From: Colwellia chukchiensis
GTDB taxonomy: Bacteria > Pseudomonadota > Gammaproteobacteria > Enterobacterales > Alteromonadaceae
DNA length: 64,000 nucleotides
Assembly: GCF_002104455.1 (NCBI RefSeq)
Contig: NZ_NBOC01000002.1
Span: forward strand, 330,783-394,782
Direction of reading: 5' to 3'
Position 1 is the stretch's first letter. Each line of letters opens with the position of its first letter. Both the position numbers and the translations under genes were made by a program. The notes under the pieces were generated by a model. The model saw only the letters and a list, made by a program, of their open reading frames with translations. It did not search any database and had not been told where the DNA came from. Positions 37,307-47,226 of the stretch are shown in pieces.

Positions 37307-37741
37307 TTGAATAAAGCACTTTTAAAAACAGCGATGGCGTTAATATCTCGTCGAGAGCATTCATATTACGAGTTAGCGCAAAAACTGCGCTTGCGTGACT
37401 ATTCAAGTGATGAAATAAACGTTGTTTTAGACGACCTGATAGCCAGAAACTATGTGAATGATAAGCGCTTTGCCGACAGCGTGTTTCGGCGCCGAGTCGA
37501 GAAAGGTTATGGTTACACCTATATAAAAAATGAATTAGTGCAAAAGGGCGTTAGTGAAAATATTGCCCAAGAATTAGCAAGAAATTATCAAATAGATTGG
37601 TATCTTCAAGCAGAGCTTGCGTATAATAAGCGCTTTGGTGCGTCCCTGATAAAAGATCAAAAAGATAAAGCAAAAAGATTGCGCTTTATGCAACAGCGTG
37701 GTTTCTCATTAGATGAGATCATGACACTATTACACGCGTAA
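37307..37741 (+). CDS. recX: Regulatory protein RecX
   Basis: Modulates RecA filament formation. The 144-aa protein has the family helices: ALISRREHSYYELAQKLRLR, DDLIARNYVNDKRFADSVFR and GYGYTYIKNELVQKGVSENI. An in-frame stop lies at 37292, so the start is either the TTG at 37307 (adds the usual N-terminal residues) or the ATG at 37334. recA, normally directly upstream, is absent here: the upstream neighbour is the divergent lipoprotein gene. No LexA box is visible. alaS follows after 34 bases, so the pair is probably co-transcribed. Confidence 0.9.
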   Translation: MNKALLKTAMALISRREHSYYELAQKLRLRDYSSDEINVVLDDLIARNYVNDKRFADSVFRRRVEKGYGYTYIKNELVQKGVSENIAQELARNYQIDWYLQAELAYNKRFGASLIKDQKDKAKRLRFMQQRGFSLDEIMTLLHA

Positions 37742-37775
37742 ACAGAATTAATTTTTCGAAAAGTTGGAAATTCAA

Positions 37776-40400
37776 ATGATTGAGACTAGTGCCCAATTGC
37801 GTCAGGCATTTTTAGATTTTTATGCAGCTAAACAGCACCAAATCGTAGCGAGTAGCTCGCTTGTGCCAGGTAATGATGCAACTTTATTATTCACAAACGC
37901 TGGCATGGTGCCTTTTAAGGATGTTTTCCTTGGTACTGACAAGCGCAGCTATAGTCGCGCGACTTCCTCACAACGCTGTGTGCGTGCCGGCGGCAAACAT
38001 AATGACTTAGAAAATGTTGGCTATACCGCGCGTCATCATACTTTTTTTGAAATGCTCGGCAATTTTAGTTTTGGTGATTACTTTAAAGAAGAAGCCATTA
38101 CTTATGCGTGGGAGTTTTTAACAACAGTTTTAGCTTTACCAAAAGAAAAGCTTTTGGTGACCGTCTACGAAAGTGATGATGAAGCGTATAATTATTGGTT
38201 AAATAACATAGGTGTACCAGCAGAAAAAATTATCCGTATTGGTGATAAGTCAGCGGATAAAAAGTATGAATCGGATAACTTTTGGTCGATGGGTGATACC
38301 GGCCCTTGCGGCCCATGCTCAGAAATATTCTATGATCACGGTGAAGATATTTTCGGTGGACCGCCTGGCTCTGCCGATGAAGATGGTGATCGCTTTATCG
38401 AGATTTGGAATTTAGTTTTTATGCAATATAACCGTCACGCTGACGGCACCATGGAAAACTTACCCAAACCGTCAGTAGATACAGGAATGGGGTTAGAGCG
38501 TATTTCGGCGATAATGCAAGGAGTACACAGCAACTATGAGATAGACATCTTCCAAGCATTGATACGCGATACCGCTAAATTGCTTGCGTGTGATGATTTA
38601 GAACATAAGTCGTTGCGTGTTATTGCCGATCATATCCGCTCATGTAGCTTTTTGATCACTGATGGTGTTATGCCGTCAAATGAAGGGCGCGGATATGTGT
38701 TGCGCCGCATCATTCGCCGCGCTGTTCGCCATGGCCACAAATTAGAAGCCAAGTCATTCTTCTTTCACAAATTGGTAGCCTCTCTCGCCGAGCAAATGGG
38801 GCAAGCGTACCCAGAATTGGTCCAGCAACAGGAAACGATTGCCAAAATCTTACGCATTGAAGAAGAACAATTTGGCCGTACACTTGATCGGGGGATGACG
38901 CTATTAGAAGACATTCTCGCTACGCTTAAAGGGGATACCATCGCCGGTGCTGACGTTTTTAAATTGTATGATACGTATGGTTTTCCAGCCGATTTAACCG
39001 CCGATATTGCCCGTGAGCGCGATATTAAAATAGATCATGACGGCTTTGATGCCGCGATGGCTGAGCAACGTACACGCGCCCAGAAAGCGAGTCAATTTGG
39101 TACAGATTACAATGAAGCGTTAAAATCAGCACATCATACGGAATTTAACGGCTATACCCAAAGTGATATGACAGCGACAGTTATTGAGCTTTTTAACAGT
39201 GAGTCCTCAGTTACCCAGTTAAATGCCGGTGACAGTGGCATAGTGGTGTTAGATAAAACGCCTTTTTATGCTGAGTCGGGTGGTCAAGTGGGTGATAGCG
39301 GAGTGCTATTTATTGGTGACGGTAAATTTGAAGTTACAGACACCTTTAAATTAGGTAATGCTTTTGCCCATCAAGGTATTGCTCATCATGACATTGGCCT
39401 CAACCAGAGTGTTAAAGCACAAATCAATACCGAACGTCGTGCGGCAATCGTTAAAAACCATACGGCTACCCATATACTTCACGCTACCTTGCGTAAAGTT
39501 TTAGGTGAGCATGTGACGCAAAAAGGCTCATTATGTGACGCTGAAAAGCTCCGTTTTGATTTCTCGCACTTTGAAGCTGTAACAGCAGAAGAATTAAGCA
39601 CCATTGAAAACATGGTGAATGAACAAATTCGCTGTAATTTAGCGCGCGAAACTAGCTTAATGGCAATTGACGAAGCTAAAGCAAAGGGCGCAATGGCTTT
39701 ATTTGGTGAGAAATATGACGATGAAGTGCGCGTTGTAACCTTAGGTGATTTTTCCACTGAGCTTTGTGGTGGTGTCCATGTTGAAAGAACGGGCGATATT
39801 GGTTTATTTAAGATAGTGGCAGAGTCAGGTATCGCTGCAGGTGTGCGCCGAATTGAGGCCGTTACTGGCATCGCGGCACTAAACTACTTAGCGCAACAAG
39901 AGCAAACGCTTAACGCTATTGCCACCTTAGTTAAGGCTGACCAAAACAATGTGGCAAGTAAAGTTGAGCAAGTTATCTTACGCAATAAGCAGTTAGAAAA
40001 AGAAATAGCTCAATACAAACAAAAGCTTGCCAGTCACGCGGGCGCTGACCTTATCAGTCAAGCAGCAGAAATAGCCGGTGTGAAGGTGTTGATCGCTAAT
40101 TTAAACGGTGTAGAAGCTAAATCATTGCGCGGTATGGTTGATGAGTTAAAAAATAAAATGAGCTCTGGCATCATTTTACTCGCAACTGCCAATGATAATA
40201 AAGTCAGCTTAATTGCTGGGGTGAGTAAAGATTTAGTTTCACAAGTTAAAGCCGGTGAACTCGTTAATATCGCCGCACAAGAAGTTGGCGGCAAAGGTGG
40301 TGGCCGCCCAGATATGGCGCAAGCTGGCGGTAGTCAACCAGAAAACATTGCGGCAGCGCTAACCGCCGCAGAAACTTGGTTAAAAGATAAGTTAAACTAA
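37776..40400 (+). CDS. alaS: Alanine--tRNA ligase
   Basis: Charges tRNA-Ala and edits mischarged Ser/Gly. The catalytic domain starts with [19 protein letters not shown] and contains [17 protein letters not shown] and [18 protein letters not shown]. The editing domain has the zinc-type motif [19 protein letters not shown] and [13 protein letters not shown]; the C-terminal oligomerisation part ends with [15 protein letters not shown]. The ATG at 37776 with GGAA upstream gives 874 aa; a TTG 12 bases earlier is less likely. Confidence 0.98.
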   Translation: MIETSAQLRQAFLDFYAAKQHQIVASSSLVPGNDATLLFTNAGMVPFKDVFLGTDKRSYSRATSSQRCVRAGGKHNDLENVGYTARHHTFFEMLGNFSFGDYFKEEAITYAWEFLTTVLALPKEKLLVTVYESDDEAYNYWLNNIGVPAEKIIRIGDKSADKKYESDNFWSMGDTGPCGPCSEIFYDHGEDIFGGPPGSADEDGDRFIEIWNLVFMQYNRHADGTMENLPKPSVDTGMGLERISAIMQGVHSNYEIDIFQALIRDTAKLLACDDLEHKSLRVIADHIRSCSFLITDGVMPSNEGRGYVLRRIIRRAVRHGHKLEAKSFFFHKLVASLAEQMGQAYPELVQQQETIAKILRIEEEQFGRTLDRGMTLLEDILATLKGDTIAGADVFKLYDTYGFPADLTADIARERDIKIDHDGFDAAMAEQRTRAQKASQFGTDYNEALKSAHHTEFNGYTQSDMTATVIELFNSESSVTQLNAGDSGIVVLDKTPFYAESGGQVGDSGVLFIGDGKFEVTDTFKLGNAFAHQGIAHHDIGLNQSVKAQINTERRAAIVKNHTATHILHATLRKVLGEHVTQKGSLCDAEKLRFDFSHFEAVTAEELSTIENMVNEQIRCNLARETSLMAIDEAKAKGAMALFGEKYDDEVRVVTLGDFSTELCGGVHVERTGDIGLFKIVAESGIAAGVRRIEAVTGIAALNYLAQQEQTLNAIATLVKADQNNVASKVEQVILRNKQLEKEIAQYKQKLASHAGADLISQAAEIAGVKVLIANLNGVEAKSLRGMVDELKNKMSSGIILLATANDNKVSLIAGVSKDLVSQVKAGELVNIAAQEVGGKGGGRPDMAQAGGSQPENIAAALTAAETWLKDKLN

Positions 40401-40445
40401 AGTCATGCTTTGGCGCGCTTGAGCGCGAAAAACTATGTATTATTT

Positions 40446-40471
40446 AAAAGCAGCGTTTACGCTGCTTTTTT
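40446..40471 (+). terminator. Terminator after alaS
   Basis: Stem AAAGCAGC-g / c-GCTGCTTT with loop TTTA and a run of T, 46 bases after the alaS stop. Confidence 0.85.
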
Positions 40472-41006
40472 ATAAACAATTTATCGATAAGTGATATTTA
40501 TTTGTCTATTTTAGGCCTCTACGCACCTGAAATAGTAATTAATTTAGGCTTTACGTTATCAAGGGTGATCAAACTTGCTTAGCAAGTAAAAAGTAGATTG
40601 GTTAGATTAGCTGACTATTAACCTTGAAAATACCTTGTCTGCTTAAGCGCTATTAAATACCTAATTTGAACTATTTGTAAACAGTGTGTTAATAAATGTA
40701 AAAACAAGTCATTTTATTGAAATAAACTTACTTATAATTACAAAAAACTACGAATAGAGTGTTTATTGTTTCAACAAGATTGTTAAAATGCACACTTATT
40801 ACTACAAATGCCGACTAAGTTTTAAAATAAGTTATTTTTTTATTCACAGTTCACTTCAAAAGTGTGCAGGCTTGCCATGTTCGATATGAATTTTAGTAAC
40901 TTATTGTGATATTTAGTGCGCTTTTGTAAAAATTAGACTAAATTTAATTTGTGACTAGCTTATATATATTTAGTGGATCTCGTTTTTATACATAAAGGAA
41001 ATTAAG
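40472..41006. other. AT-rich intergenic region before csrA
   Basis: 535 bases with no credible gene. In some relatives lysC lies between alaS and csrA; it is not here. The region must hold the csrA promoter, but several AT-rich -10-like elements make it impossible to choose one by eye. I see no strong hairpin or repeat. Confidence 0.5.
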
Positions 41007-41207
41007 ATGTTAATTTTAACTCGTCGAGTTGGTGAAACTTTGATGATCGGAGACGACGTCACAGTGACAGTGTTAGGGGTAAAAGGAAACCAAGTTCGCA
41101 TTGGTGTCAATGCACCCAAGGAAGTATCAGTTCATCGTGAAGAAATATATATGAGAATACAATCTGAGAAAGGCGAGTCAGAGCCATCAGGCAATAAATT
41201 CGATTAG
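41007..41207 (+). CDS. csrA: Carbon storage regulator CsrA
   Basis: RNA-binding global regulator that blocks or stabilises mRNAs with GGA motifs in their leaders. The 66-aa sequence is canonical: [20 protein letters not shown], then [20 protein letters not shown] and [11 protein letters not shown]. The RNA-contacting Leu4 and Arg44 positions are conserved by pattern. AAAGGAAATTAAG precedes the ATG. alaS upstream and the tRNA-Ser/Arg genes downstream reproduce the usual gammaproteobacterial neighbourhood. Confidence 0.98.
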   Translation: MLILTRRVGETLMIGDDVTVTVLGVKGNQVRIGVNAPKEVSVHREEIYMRIQSEKGESEPSGNKFD

Positions 41208-41218
41208 TATCTTTACTT

Positions 41219-41247
41219 AAAAAAGCCGACGATAGTCGGCTTTTTTG
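41219..41247 (+). terminator. Terminator after csrA
   Basis: Stem AAAAAGCCGAC / GTCGGCTTTTT with a GATA loop, about 12 bases after the csrA stop. Confidence 0.92.
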
Positions 41248-41373
41248 ATCTTGTCATTTAAATATATTGTGATTTTATTTATCACTTTTTTGTCAATGAA
41301 TGTTTGAAAAATGAGCGTGTTGTTTGAATTCTCGTCAAACAGTTAAAAAATAGAAATAAATGCCGAAAAAAGT

Positions 41374-41401
41374 TTGACTTATTTTTTTAATCCCTTATTA
41401 T
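41374..41401 (+). promoter_or_regulatory. Promoter of the tRNA-Ser/tRNA-Arg cluster
   Basis: TTGACT (41374-41379), 16 bases, TATTAT (41396-41401). The predicted transcript start falls a few bases before tRNA-Ser, as expected for a stable-RNA operon. Confidence 0.7.
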
Positions 41402-41412
41402 TCGCACCCATT

Positions 41413-41507
<95 letters not shown>

Positions 41508-41648
41508 TTTTTGTTTGGCATCGTTGGAGCATCGATATTACAATAGCTCGTATGAACGTAAAGACTATTTACTAGGTCGTTTACCTAAGGAAATAGTAGC
41601 TAGTTCATTATCTATTAAACTAGAGATATAAAAAATAAGTTTAAATTA

Positions 41649-41725
41649 GGACGCGTAGCTCAGCTGGATAGAGTACCTGGCTACGAACCAGGCGGTCGCA
41701 GGTTCGACTCCTGCCGCGTCCGCCA
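41649..41725 (+). tRNA. tRNA-Arg (anticodon ACG), copy 1
   Basis: Acceptor GGACGCG / CGCGTCC, anticodon arm CCTGG-ctACGaa-CCAGG, T arm GCAGGTTCGACTCCTGC, encoded GCCA end; 77 bases. The A34 of ACG is normally edited to inosine. A 7-bp hairpin (GCCACTT / AAGTGGC, 41722-41741) overlaps the 3' end and could mark processing. Confidence 0.96.
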
Positions 41726-41859
41726 CTTTTCTTTAAGTGGCTAAAGAAAAAAGATTAGCTAGTATTAAAGCTAATTAAAAAATAAATATGTGACATATAT
41801 TGAATAGTAATTTAATGTTTGTCTATCTTGAATCAAGATATAAAATAACGATTGACCGC

Positions 41860-41936
41860 GGACGCGTAGCTCAGCTGGATAGAGTACCTGGCTACGAACC
41901 AGGCGGTCGCAGGTTCGACTCCTGCCGCGTCCGCCA
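41860..41936 (+). tRNA. tRNA-Arg (anticodon ACG), copy 2
   Basis: Identical over the full 77 bases to copy 1. The spacer after copy 1 is 134 bases. A terminator follows directly. Confidence 0.96.
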
Positions 41937-41943
41937 CCTTGAA

Positions 41944-41971
41944 GAAACCAGTCTTATGGCTGGTTTTTTTT
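41944..41971 (+). terminator. Terminator after tRNA-Arg copy 2
   Basis: Stem AAACCAG / CTGGTTT with a short loop and a T-run. Nearly identical to the hairpin after copy 3. Confidence 0.8.
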
Positions 41972-42140
41972 CGTCTACTGCTTGCTAGTGTTGATATTTA
42001 AGTGCTTAACCTTCAAGCACTGACTAGTAGTTGCTATTTGCGCTAGATAACTTATCTAACGCAAATAGCGACGAACTCGACGATAATTAAGGTTTGTTAT
42101 CTCCTAAATATGAGATATAAAAAATAAATATGTTTATTGC

Positions 42141-42217
42141 GGACGCGTAGCTCAGCTGGATAGAGTACCTGGCTACGAACCAGGCGGTCGCAGGTTCGAC
42201 TCCTGCCGCGTCCGCCA
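42141..42217 (+). tRNA. tRNA-Arg (anticodon ACG), copy 3
   Basis: Identical to copies 1 and 2. The 204-base spacer before it lies beyond the terminator of copy 2, so either that terminator leaks or this copy has its own promoter. Its 3' flank repeats that of copy 2, pointing to duplication of a tRNA-plus-terminator unit. Confidence 0.96.
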
Positions 42218-42223
42218 CCTTGA

Positions 42224-42252
42224 AAAAACCAGTCTTATGACTGGTTTTTTTT
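42224..42252 (+). terminator. Terminator after tRNA-Arg copy 3
   Basis: Stem AAAACCAGTC / GACTGGTTTT with loop TTAT-like centre and eight T. Confidence 0.88.
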
Positions 42253-42621
42253 CATCTATACTCACATTGCTGAGTTATTGCGCTTAATGTCGCACCTCCT
42301 TAACGAAACATTCTCAATATTGCCCAAAGTTTTTAGCTAGTAAGAAGTTGACGAACTGGTTATGTTATCGAATATTGCATACAGTATAACGTGTTGTTTT
42401 TTCTTCTTAACATAGTTATGAAGAAAGACTTTTCATATGTATACAAAATGCTTGATATACTATTTTTTATACAAAAATAGCGAAATGTTATTAAATTTAG
42501 CGCTTTTTATCGGTATTTATCACTTGACATTATTATATTTAACACATTTTTGAAAATGTGTTTGCTTTTTGTACATTGGAGTGATTATTCTAATTATATA
42601 AAAACTACTAGAGAGTATGAA
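42253..42621. other. Intergenic region upstream of oadG
   Basis: AT-rich 369 bases without a trusted gene. It contains the perfect palindrome at 42542-42561 and, overlapping it, a possible promoter TTGAAA-N16-TACATT. A second -35-like TTGACA lies at 42524-42529 without a clear -10. Confidence 0.5.
42542..42561. promoter_or_regulatory. 20-bp palindrome in the oadGAB promoter region
   Basis: ACACATTTTTGAAAATGTGT: perfect 9-base arms around TG. The two-base centre is too small for a good RNA loop, so an operator is more likely than a terminator. It ends 60 bases before the oadG start codon. Confidence 0.55.
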
Positions 42622-42891
42622 ATGGAAAATCATCAAGCGCTATTTCTTGAAGCTGGCACGTTAATGTTGGCCGGTATGATATTTGTCTTTGCTTTTTTAG
42701 GCTTACTGATTGTTTTTATTAACGTTGTACTAGTTAAGTTAGCTAAAAAATATCCAGATACCATAGTAAAAAGCCGGCCTACAAGTAAAAAAAACAATAA
42801 CAAAACAGACGGTAGCATTAATCCAGCAGTAGTGGCTGCCATTTCTGCTGCTGTTTCGCAATATCGTCAACAACAATCAACACAGAAATAG
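42622..42891 (+). CDS. oadG: Oxaloacetate decarboxylase gamma subunit
   Basis: Small subunit that anchors the soluble alpha subunit to the membrane in the Na+-pumping oxaloacetate decarboxylase. The 89-aa protein has one N-terminal membrane helix (TLMLAGMIFVFAFLGLLIVF) and a hydrophilic C-terminal tail ending NPAVVAAISAAVSQYRQQQ, the conserved region that contacts OadA. The ATG at 42622 is chosen because it gives the usual MENHQALFLEAG-type start; the frame extends upstream to 42550. oadA follows after 9 bases. Confidence 0.93.
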   Translation: MENHQALFLEAGTLMLAGMIFVFAFLGLLIVFINVVLVKLAKKYPDTIVKSRPTSKKNNNKTDGSINPAVVAAISAAVSQYRQQQSTQK

Positions 42892-42900
42892 GATTTAATC

Positions 42901-44682
42901 ATGACCAAGCCCTTAGGAATCACAGAAGTTGTTTTACGTGACGGCCATCAATCGTTACTTGCTACTCGCTTGCGATTGGAGGATATGCTACCCATCGCTG
43001 CTAAAATGGATGAAATTGGTTTTTGGTCCATTGAGTCCTGGGGTGGTGCGACCTTTGACTCATGTATCCGCTATTTAGGTGAAGATCCTTGGCAACGTAT
43101 TCGTGCCTTAAAAAAGGCAATGCCAAAAACTAAGCAACAAATGTTATTTCGCGGACAAAATATTTTAGGTTACCGCCATTACGCCGATGATGTGGTGGAG
43201 AAATTTGTTGAACGTGCACATGTTAATGGTATTGACGTATTTCGTATTTTTGATGCCATGAATGATGTTAGAAACCTACAAACCTCGATTAAAGCAGCGG
43301 TAAAAGTTGGTGCCCATGCCCAAGGTACGCTTAGTTATACCGAAAGCCCAGTACATACGCTTGAAGGTTGGTTAACGATGGCGAAACAGCTTGAAGATAT
43401 GGGCGCGCACTCTTTATGCATTAAAGACATGGCCGGCTTGTTAAAACCTTATGACGCGGCAGAGTTGATCGGGCGCTTAAAAGAAACTGTCGCTTTACCC
43501 ATAGCATTGCATTGTCATGCCACAACCGGGCTAAGCATTGCCACACATATGAAAGCCATTGACAGTGATATTGATGTTATTGATACCGCGATCTCTTCAA
43601 TGAGTATGACTTATGGTCACTCACCCACAGAAACGGTAGTGTCAATTGTAGAGGGCACTGAGCGTGATACTGGTCTAGATATGGTTAAGTTAGCAGAAGT
43701 AGCGGCATATTTTCGCGAAGTTCGCGAAAAATATGCACAGTTTGAAGGCAGCTTAAAGGGCATAGATGCGCGGATATTATTAGCTCAAGTGCCCGGTGGC
43801 ATGTTAACGAATATGGAAAGCCAATTAAAAGAGCAAGGTGCTGCAGATAAACTCGATCAGGTATTAACTGAAATACCTAAAGTGAGAAAAGATCTTGGTT
43901 ATATTCCGTTAGTGACACCAACCTCGCAAATCGTTGGCACGCAAGCGGTTTTGAATGTTTTAACGGGTGAGCGCTATAAGTCAATCACCAAGGAAACTGC
44001 CGGGGTGTTAAAAGGTGAATACGGTAAAACTGCTGCTGAGGTTAGCCCAGATTTACAAGCGCGTGTACTCGATGGAAAAGAAGCAATTACCTGCCGCCCA
44101 GCCGATTTACTTGATCCTGAAATGGATAAGTTAACGGTTGAGTTACAGCAAATTGCGGATGAGAAAAATATTAGCCTAGCCAATGACAGCATAGACGATG
44201 TGCTTACTTATGCGTTATTCCCACAAATTGGCTTGAAATTTTTAGAAAACCGTAATAATCCTGATGCTTTTGAACCAGCACCAACTAAAGCAGCGGCAAA
44301 TACAACCCCCGCACCAGCACAAGGTAAAAATAGTCCCAATACTGGACCAGAAAGTTATTCGGTTAGTGTTGACGGCAAAGTTTATGATGTTGTGGTTGCT
44401 GCCGGCGGCGCCATTGAAAATATTCAAACGAGCACTGCTGCGCCGACTAGCACGGAAAGTACCGCCAACGGTGAAACATTAAAGGCACCATTAGCCGGCA
44501 ATATTTTTAAGGTTTTGGTTAATGAAGGGGATGAAGTAGCGGCTGGGGAAGTTGTGATCATCATGGAAGCAATGAAAATGGAAACTGAAATCCGCGCCAG
44601 TGTCGCAGGTGAAATTGCAGCCATTCATACCCGTGAAGGTGACGCTGTTGCTGTCGGTGATACATTGCTAAGCATGAAATAG
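42901..44682 (+). CDS. oadA: Oxaloacetate decarboxylase alpha subunit (biotin-dependent)
   Basis: Transfers the carboxyl group of oxaloacetate to biotin, giving pyruvate. The carboxyltransferase domain occupies about residues 1-300 ([18 protein letters not shown] at the start, with metal ligands; [39 protein letters not shown]). A conserved carboxylase-type region follows. After a Pro/Ala/Thr-rich linker (about 460-515) comes the biotinyl domain with the attachment motif EAMKMETEI near the end. The 593-aa protein is full length and lies between oadG and oadB. Confidence 0.97.
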   Translation: MTKPLGITEVVLRDGHQSLLATRLRLEDMLPIAAKMDEIGFWSIESWGGATFDSCIRYLGEDPWQRIRALKKAMPKTKQQMLFRGQNILGYRHYADDVVEKFVERAHVNGIDVFRIFDAMNDVRNLQTSIKAAVKVGAHAQGTLSYTESPVHTLEGWLTMAKQLEDMGAHSLCIKDMAGLLKPYDAAELIGRLKETVALPIALHCHATTGLSIATHMKAIDSDIDVIDTAISSMSMTYGHSPTETVVSIVEGTERDTGLDMVKLAEVAAYFREVREKYAQFEGSLKGIDARILLAQVPGGMLTNMESQLKEQGAADKLDQVLTEIPKVRKDLGYIPLVTPTSQIVGTQAVLNVLTGERYKSITKETAGVLKGEYGKTAAEVSPDLQARVLDGKEAITCRPADLLDPEMDKLTVELQQIADEKNISLANDSIDDVLTYALFPQIGLKFLENRNNPDAFEPAPTKAAANTTPAPAQGKNSPNTGPESYSVSVDGKVYDVVVAAGGAIENIQTSTAAPTSTESTANGETLKAPLAGNIFKVLVNEGDEVAAGEVVIIMEAMKMETEIRASVAGEIAAIHTREGDAVAVGDTLLSMK

Positions 44683-44690
44683 GATAACTG

Positions 44691-45818
44691 ATGGAATCAT
44701 TAAAAGTATTGTGGATGTCCACTGGCCTAGCTAACTTTGAATTAGGTCAAGTGATCATGATGTTGGTGGGTAGTAGTTTACTTTATTTGGCGATAGCCCG
44801 TAATTTTGAACCGTTATTATTAGTGCCTATGGGCTTTGGTGCCATTTTAACCAATATTCCAGTTGCCGGCTTTTCTGAAGTTGGTGGGCTATTACACTAT
44901 ATCTACTATGTCGGTATTGATACCGGCATCTTCCCATTATTGATTTTTATGGGGGTAGGTGCCATGACGGATTTTGGCGCGCTGATTGCTAACCCGAAAA
45001 CACTCTTGTTAGGTGCAGCGGCACAATTTGGTATTTTTGCGACCTTATTTGGCGCTATCGCACTTAACTTTGTCGGCTTAGATTTTTCTATGAAAGATGC
45101 CTCAGCTATTGCCATTATTGGTGGTGCTGATGGTCCAACGGCAATATTTTTAGCATCAAAATTAGCGCCAGATTTACTCGGCGCGATAGCGGTTGCAGCA
45201 TACTCTTATATGGCTTTGGTGCCCATTATACAACCCCCAATTATGCGGGCATTAACCACAGAGCAGGAACGTAAAATTGAGATGGCGCAATTACGCCATG
45301 TTACGAAAGTTGAGAAAGTAATTTTTCCTCTTGGCGTATTATTAATGACGATATTTTTCTTGCCAGCCGCCACGCCGTTAGTGGGGATGTTTTGTTTAGG
45401 TAACTTAATGCGAGAGTGTGGCGTGGTTGACCGTTTAAGTTCAACTGCACAAAATGAGTTGATCAATATTGTGACGATATTTTTAGGCCTAGGTGTCGGC
45501 TCTAAATTAAGTGCCGAGCAATTTCTTAATACAAAAACCTTAGGTATTCTCGCCTTAGGGGCGGTGGCATTTTCTATTGGCACGGCAACAGGGGTATTAA
45601 TGGCGAAATTGATGAACAAGCTTTCAAAAGAAAAAGTGAACCCACTGATCGGTGCGGCTGGTGTTTCAGCTGTACCTATGGCAGCGCGTGTTGCGAATAA
45701 AGTAGGGCTAGAAGCCAACCCTCATAACTTTTTGTTAATGCATGCCATGGGGCCAAACGTTGCCGGTGTCTTGGGCTCGGCGGTAGCGGCGGGCATCTTA
45801 TTGGCGTTGGTAGGTTAA
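44691..45818 (+). CDS. oadB: Oxaloacetate decarboxylase beta subunit (Na+ pump)
   Basis: Membrane subunit that decarboxylates carboxybiotin and exports sodium. The 375-aa protein has about nine helices. Family residues are visible in [40 protein letters not shown] (with the key Asp) and [27 protein letters not shown] precedes the ATG, 8 bases after oadA. A strong terminator ends the operon. Confidence 0.96.
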   Translation: MESLKVLWMSTGLANFELGQVIMMLVGSSLLYLAIARNFEPLLLVPMGFGAILTNIPVAGFSEVGGLLHYIYYVGIDTGIFPLLIFMGVGAMTDFGALIANPKTLLLGAAAQFGIFATLFGAIALNFVGLDFSMKDASAIAIIGGADGPTAIFLASKLAPDLLGAIAVAAYSYMALVPIIQPPIMRALTTEQERKIEMAQLRHVTKVEKVIFPLGVLLMTIFFLPAATPLVGMFCLGNLMRECGVVDRLSSTAQNELINIVTIFLGLGVGSKLSAEQFLNTKTLGILALGAVAFSIGTATGVLMAKLMNKLSKEKVNPLIGAAGVSAVPMAARVANKVGLEANPHNFLLMHAMGPNVAGVLGSAVAAGILLALVG

Positions 45819-45833
45819 CGGTTAATTAAGCAG

Positions 45834-45860
45834 AAAAAAGGCAGCTAAGCTGCCTTTTTT
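45834..45860. terminator. Bidirectional terminator between oadB and pdxH
   Basis: Perfect stem AAAAAAGGCAGC / GCTGCCTTTTTT with loop TAA. It serves the two convergent genes. Confidence 0.92.
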
Positions 45861-45878
45861 ATTGTTGTTTTACCGTGT

Positions 45879-46532
45879 TTAAGGTTGCAATTTGAAGTTA
45901 CGCCAAGCATTATCCGTGCGCTCAAAACACACTCTATCATGTAAGCGATTTGCACGTCCTTGCCAAAACTCTAGGTAATGTGCTTTAACTCGCCACCCAC
46001 CCCAAAACTCAGGTAACGGCACCGCTTTACCGGCAAATTTTTTGGTATAATAATCAACTCGCGCTGCTAACTCAGTGTCTGATTCAAGCGTATGGCTTTG
46101 TCGTGATGCCCATGCGCCAATTTGACTGCCGCGATCACGGCTGTGGAAATACGTTGCTGACTGCTCAGCACTGACTTTTTCTACACTGCCTTCAATACGA
46201 ATTTGGCGTTGTAGAACATTCCAGTGAAACAGCAGTGCCACCTTAGCATTAGCATTTAATTCAGCACTTTTTCGGCTGCCATAATTGCTATAAAAGACAA
46301 AACCATCGTCATCATATTCTTTGAGTAATACCATACGGCAACTGGGCTGTCCTGCTTGGTTTACACTGCTTACTGACATAGCTTCAGGTAATAAAATACC
46401 GGATTTATTTGCTTCATCAAACCAGAGTTTGAATAAAGCCATAGGATCGGCATTTGTGTCGATTTCTGGTAAAGGTAAGGCTACACCCTGGCCAAAGGTG
46501 AATAAGCAACGCAATTTTTCAATAAATGTCAT
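45879..46532 (-). CDS. pdxH: Pyridoxamine/pyridoxine 5'-phosphate oxidase
   Basis: FMN-dependent oxidase that makes pyridoxal 5'-phosphate, the last step of vitamin B6 synthesis and salvage. Recognisable segments: SCRMVLLKEYDDDGFVFYSN, YGSRKSAELNANAKVALLFH, WNVLQRQIRIEGSVEKV, SRDRGSQIGAWASRQS and the C-terminal FWQGRANRLHDRVCFER. Length of 217 aa matches the family. Convergent with oadB across a shared terminator. Confidence 0.96.
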   Translation of the reverse strand: MTFIEKLRCLFTFGQGVALPLPEIDTNADPMALFKLWFDEANKSGILLPEAMSVSSVNQAGQPSCRMVLLKEYDDDGFVFYSNYGSRKSAELNANAKVALLFHWNVLQRQIRIEGSVEKVSAEQSATYFHSRDRGSQIGAWASRQSHTLESDTELAARVDYYTKKFAGKAVPLPEFWGGWRVKAHYLEFWQGRANRLHDRVCFERTDNAWRNFKLQP

Positions 46533-46668
46533 AATGGCGGTAATTAAGTGTCGGATATAGGGGGTTATAATAGCAGTTTTAGGGCTGAAGCCTAGGGTAA
46601 TATTGGATGAATGTTAACAATAAATTGGCATTTATTTGTGTCAATTTATTGCTCCATTCAGCTAATAA

Positions 46669-46848
46669 TTACAGCTCCCAGTCTTCAGAGTCATCGAGTA
46701 AGGCTTTTAGGCGTTTTCGCTCGAGTAACTCATCGATGCGTTTTCTAACTTCGCAGGTATGGGCGGCTTTTTCGCTCTTAGGTAAATCTTGCTCGAAACC
46801 ATCAGGCTCGTCTTCTGGGGGCGTTTCGTCTATTAATTCATCAGTCAT
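46669..46848 (-). CDS. Small acidic protein, PA3496-like, 59 aa
   Basis: No established function. The N-terminal half is very acidic and Pro/Asp/Glu-rich (ELIDETPPEDEPDGFEQDL), and the C-terminal half is a charged helix (EVRKRIDELLERKRLKALLD) ending DSEDWEL. This pattern resembles small gammaproteobacterial proteins of the PA3496 type. The ATG at 46848 has AGGT upstream at 9 bases; the frame continues to 46926 but would add a basic segment unlike the rest. Monocistronic. Confidence 0.6.
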   Translation of the reverse strand: MTDELIDETPPEDEPDGFEQDLPKSEKAAHTCEVRKRIDELLERKRLKALLDDSEDWEL

Positions 46849-47226
46849 ATTTTTATACCTACGCCATTGCAGTGCTTGCTGCAATGCCAGTCTGTAGTGG
46901 CTAAGTGGCCGTTTAATTCTCGTCAAATGTGATATACAGGGGAATTATTACCAATATTGCATCGAATGTGATCGTCACGAGATTTAAAGATTAGCAATTG
47001 CTATATCGCGGCTATAAATTGACGACTTCTTCATTGAACATAGGCAACTCGCGGCGGATTTTCAACTAATTAAATATTCATTTCAACAAAAATATTTACC
47101 GGTTTGTGCTAGCTGCTGATTTTATGAGCCAAATATACTCATGGTGAGTTATTTAGCTTTGTACAGTGCTCTGTTAGACTTGTCTTACTTGCTCTCACCC
47201 GATATACAGCGAATGGTTAAAGGTTA
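46849..47226. other. Intergenic region upstream of tmcA
   Basis: About 380 bases between two divergent starts. The only pattern of note is the 11-bp palindrome GTGATCGTCAC at 46968-46978, whose spacing does not fit CRP. No gene seen. Confidence 0.4.

Noticed and set aside
41800..41988. 62-codon frame through tRNA-Arg copy 2
   Set aside because: It is a translation of the tRNA and its flanks, not a gene.
46968..46978. CRP site before tmcA
   Set aside because: The half-sites GTGA and TCAC are only 3 bases apart; CRP needs 8 between these cores.
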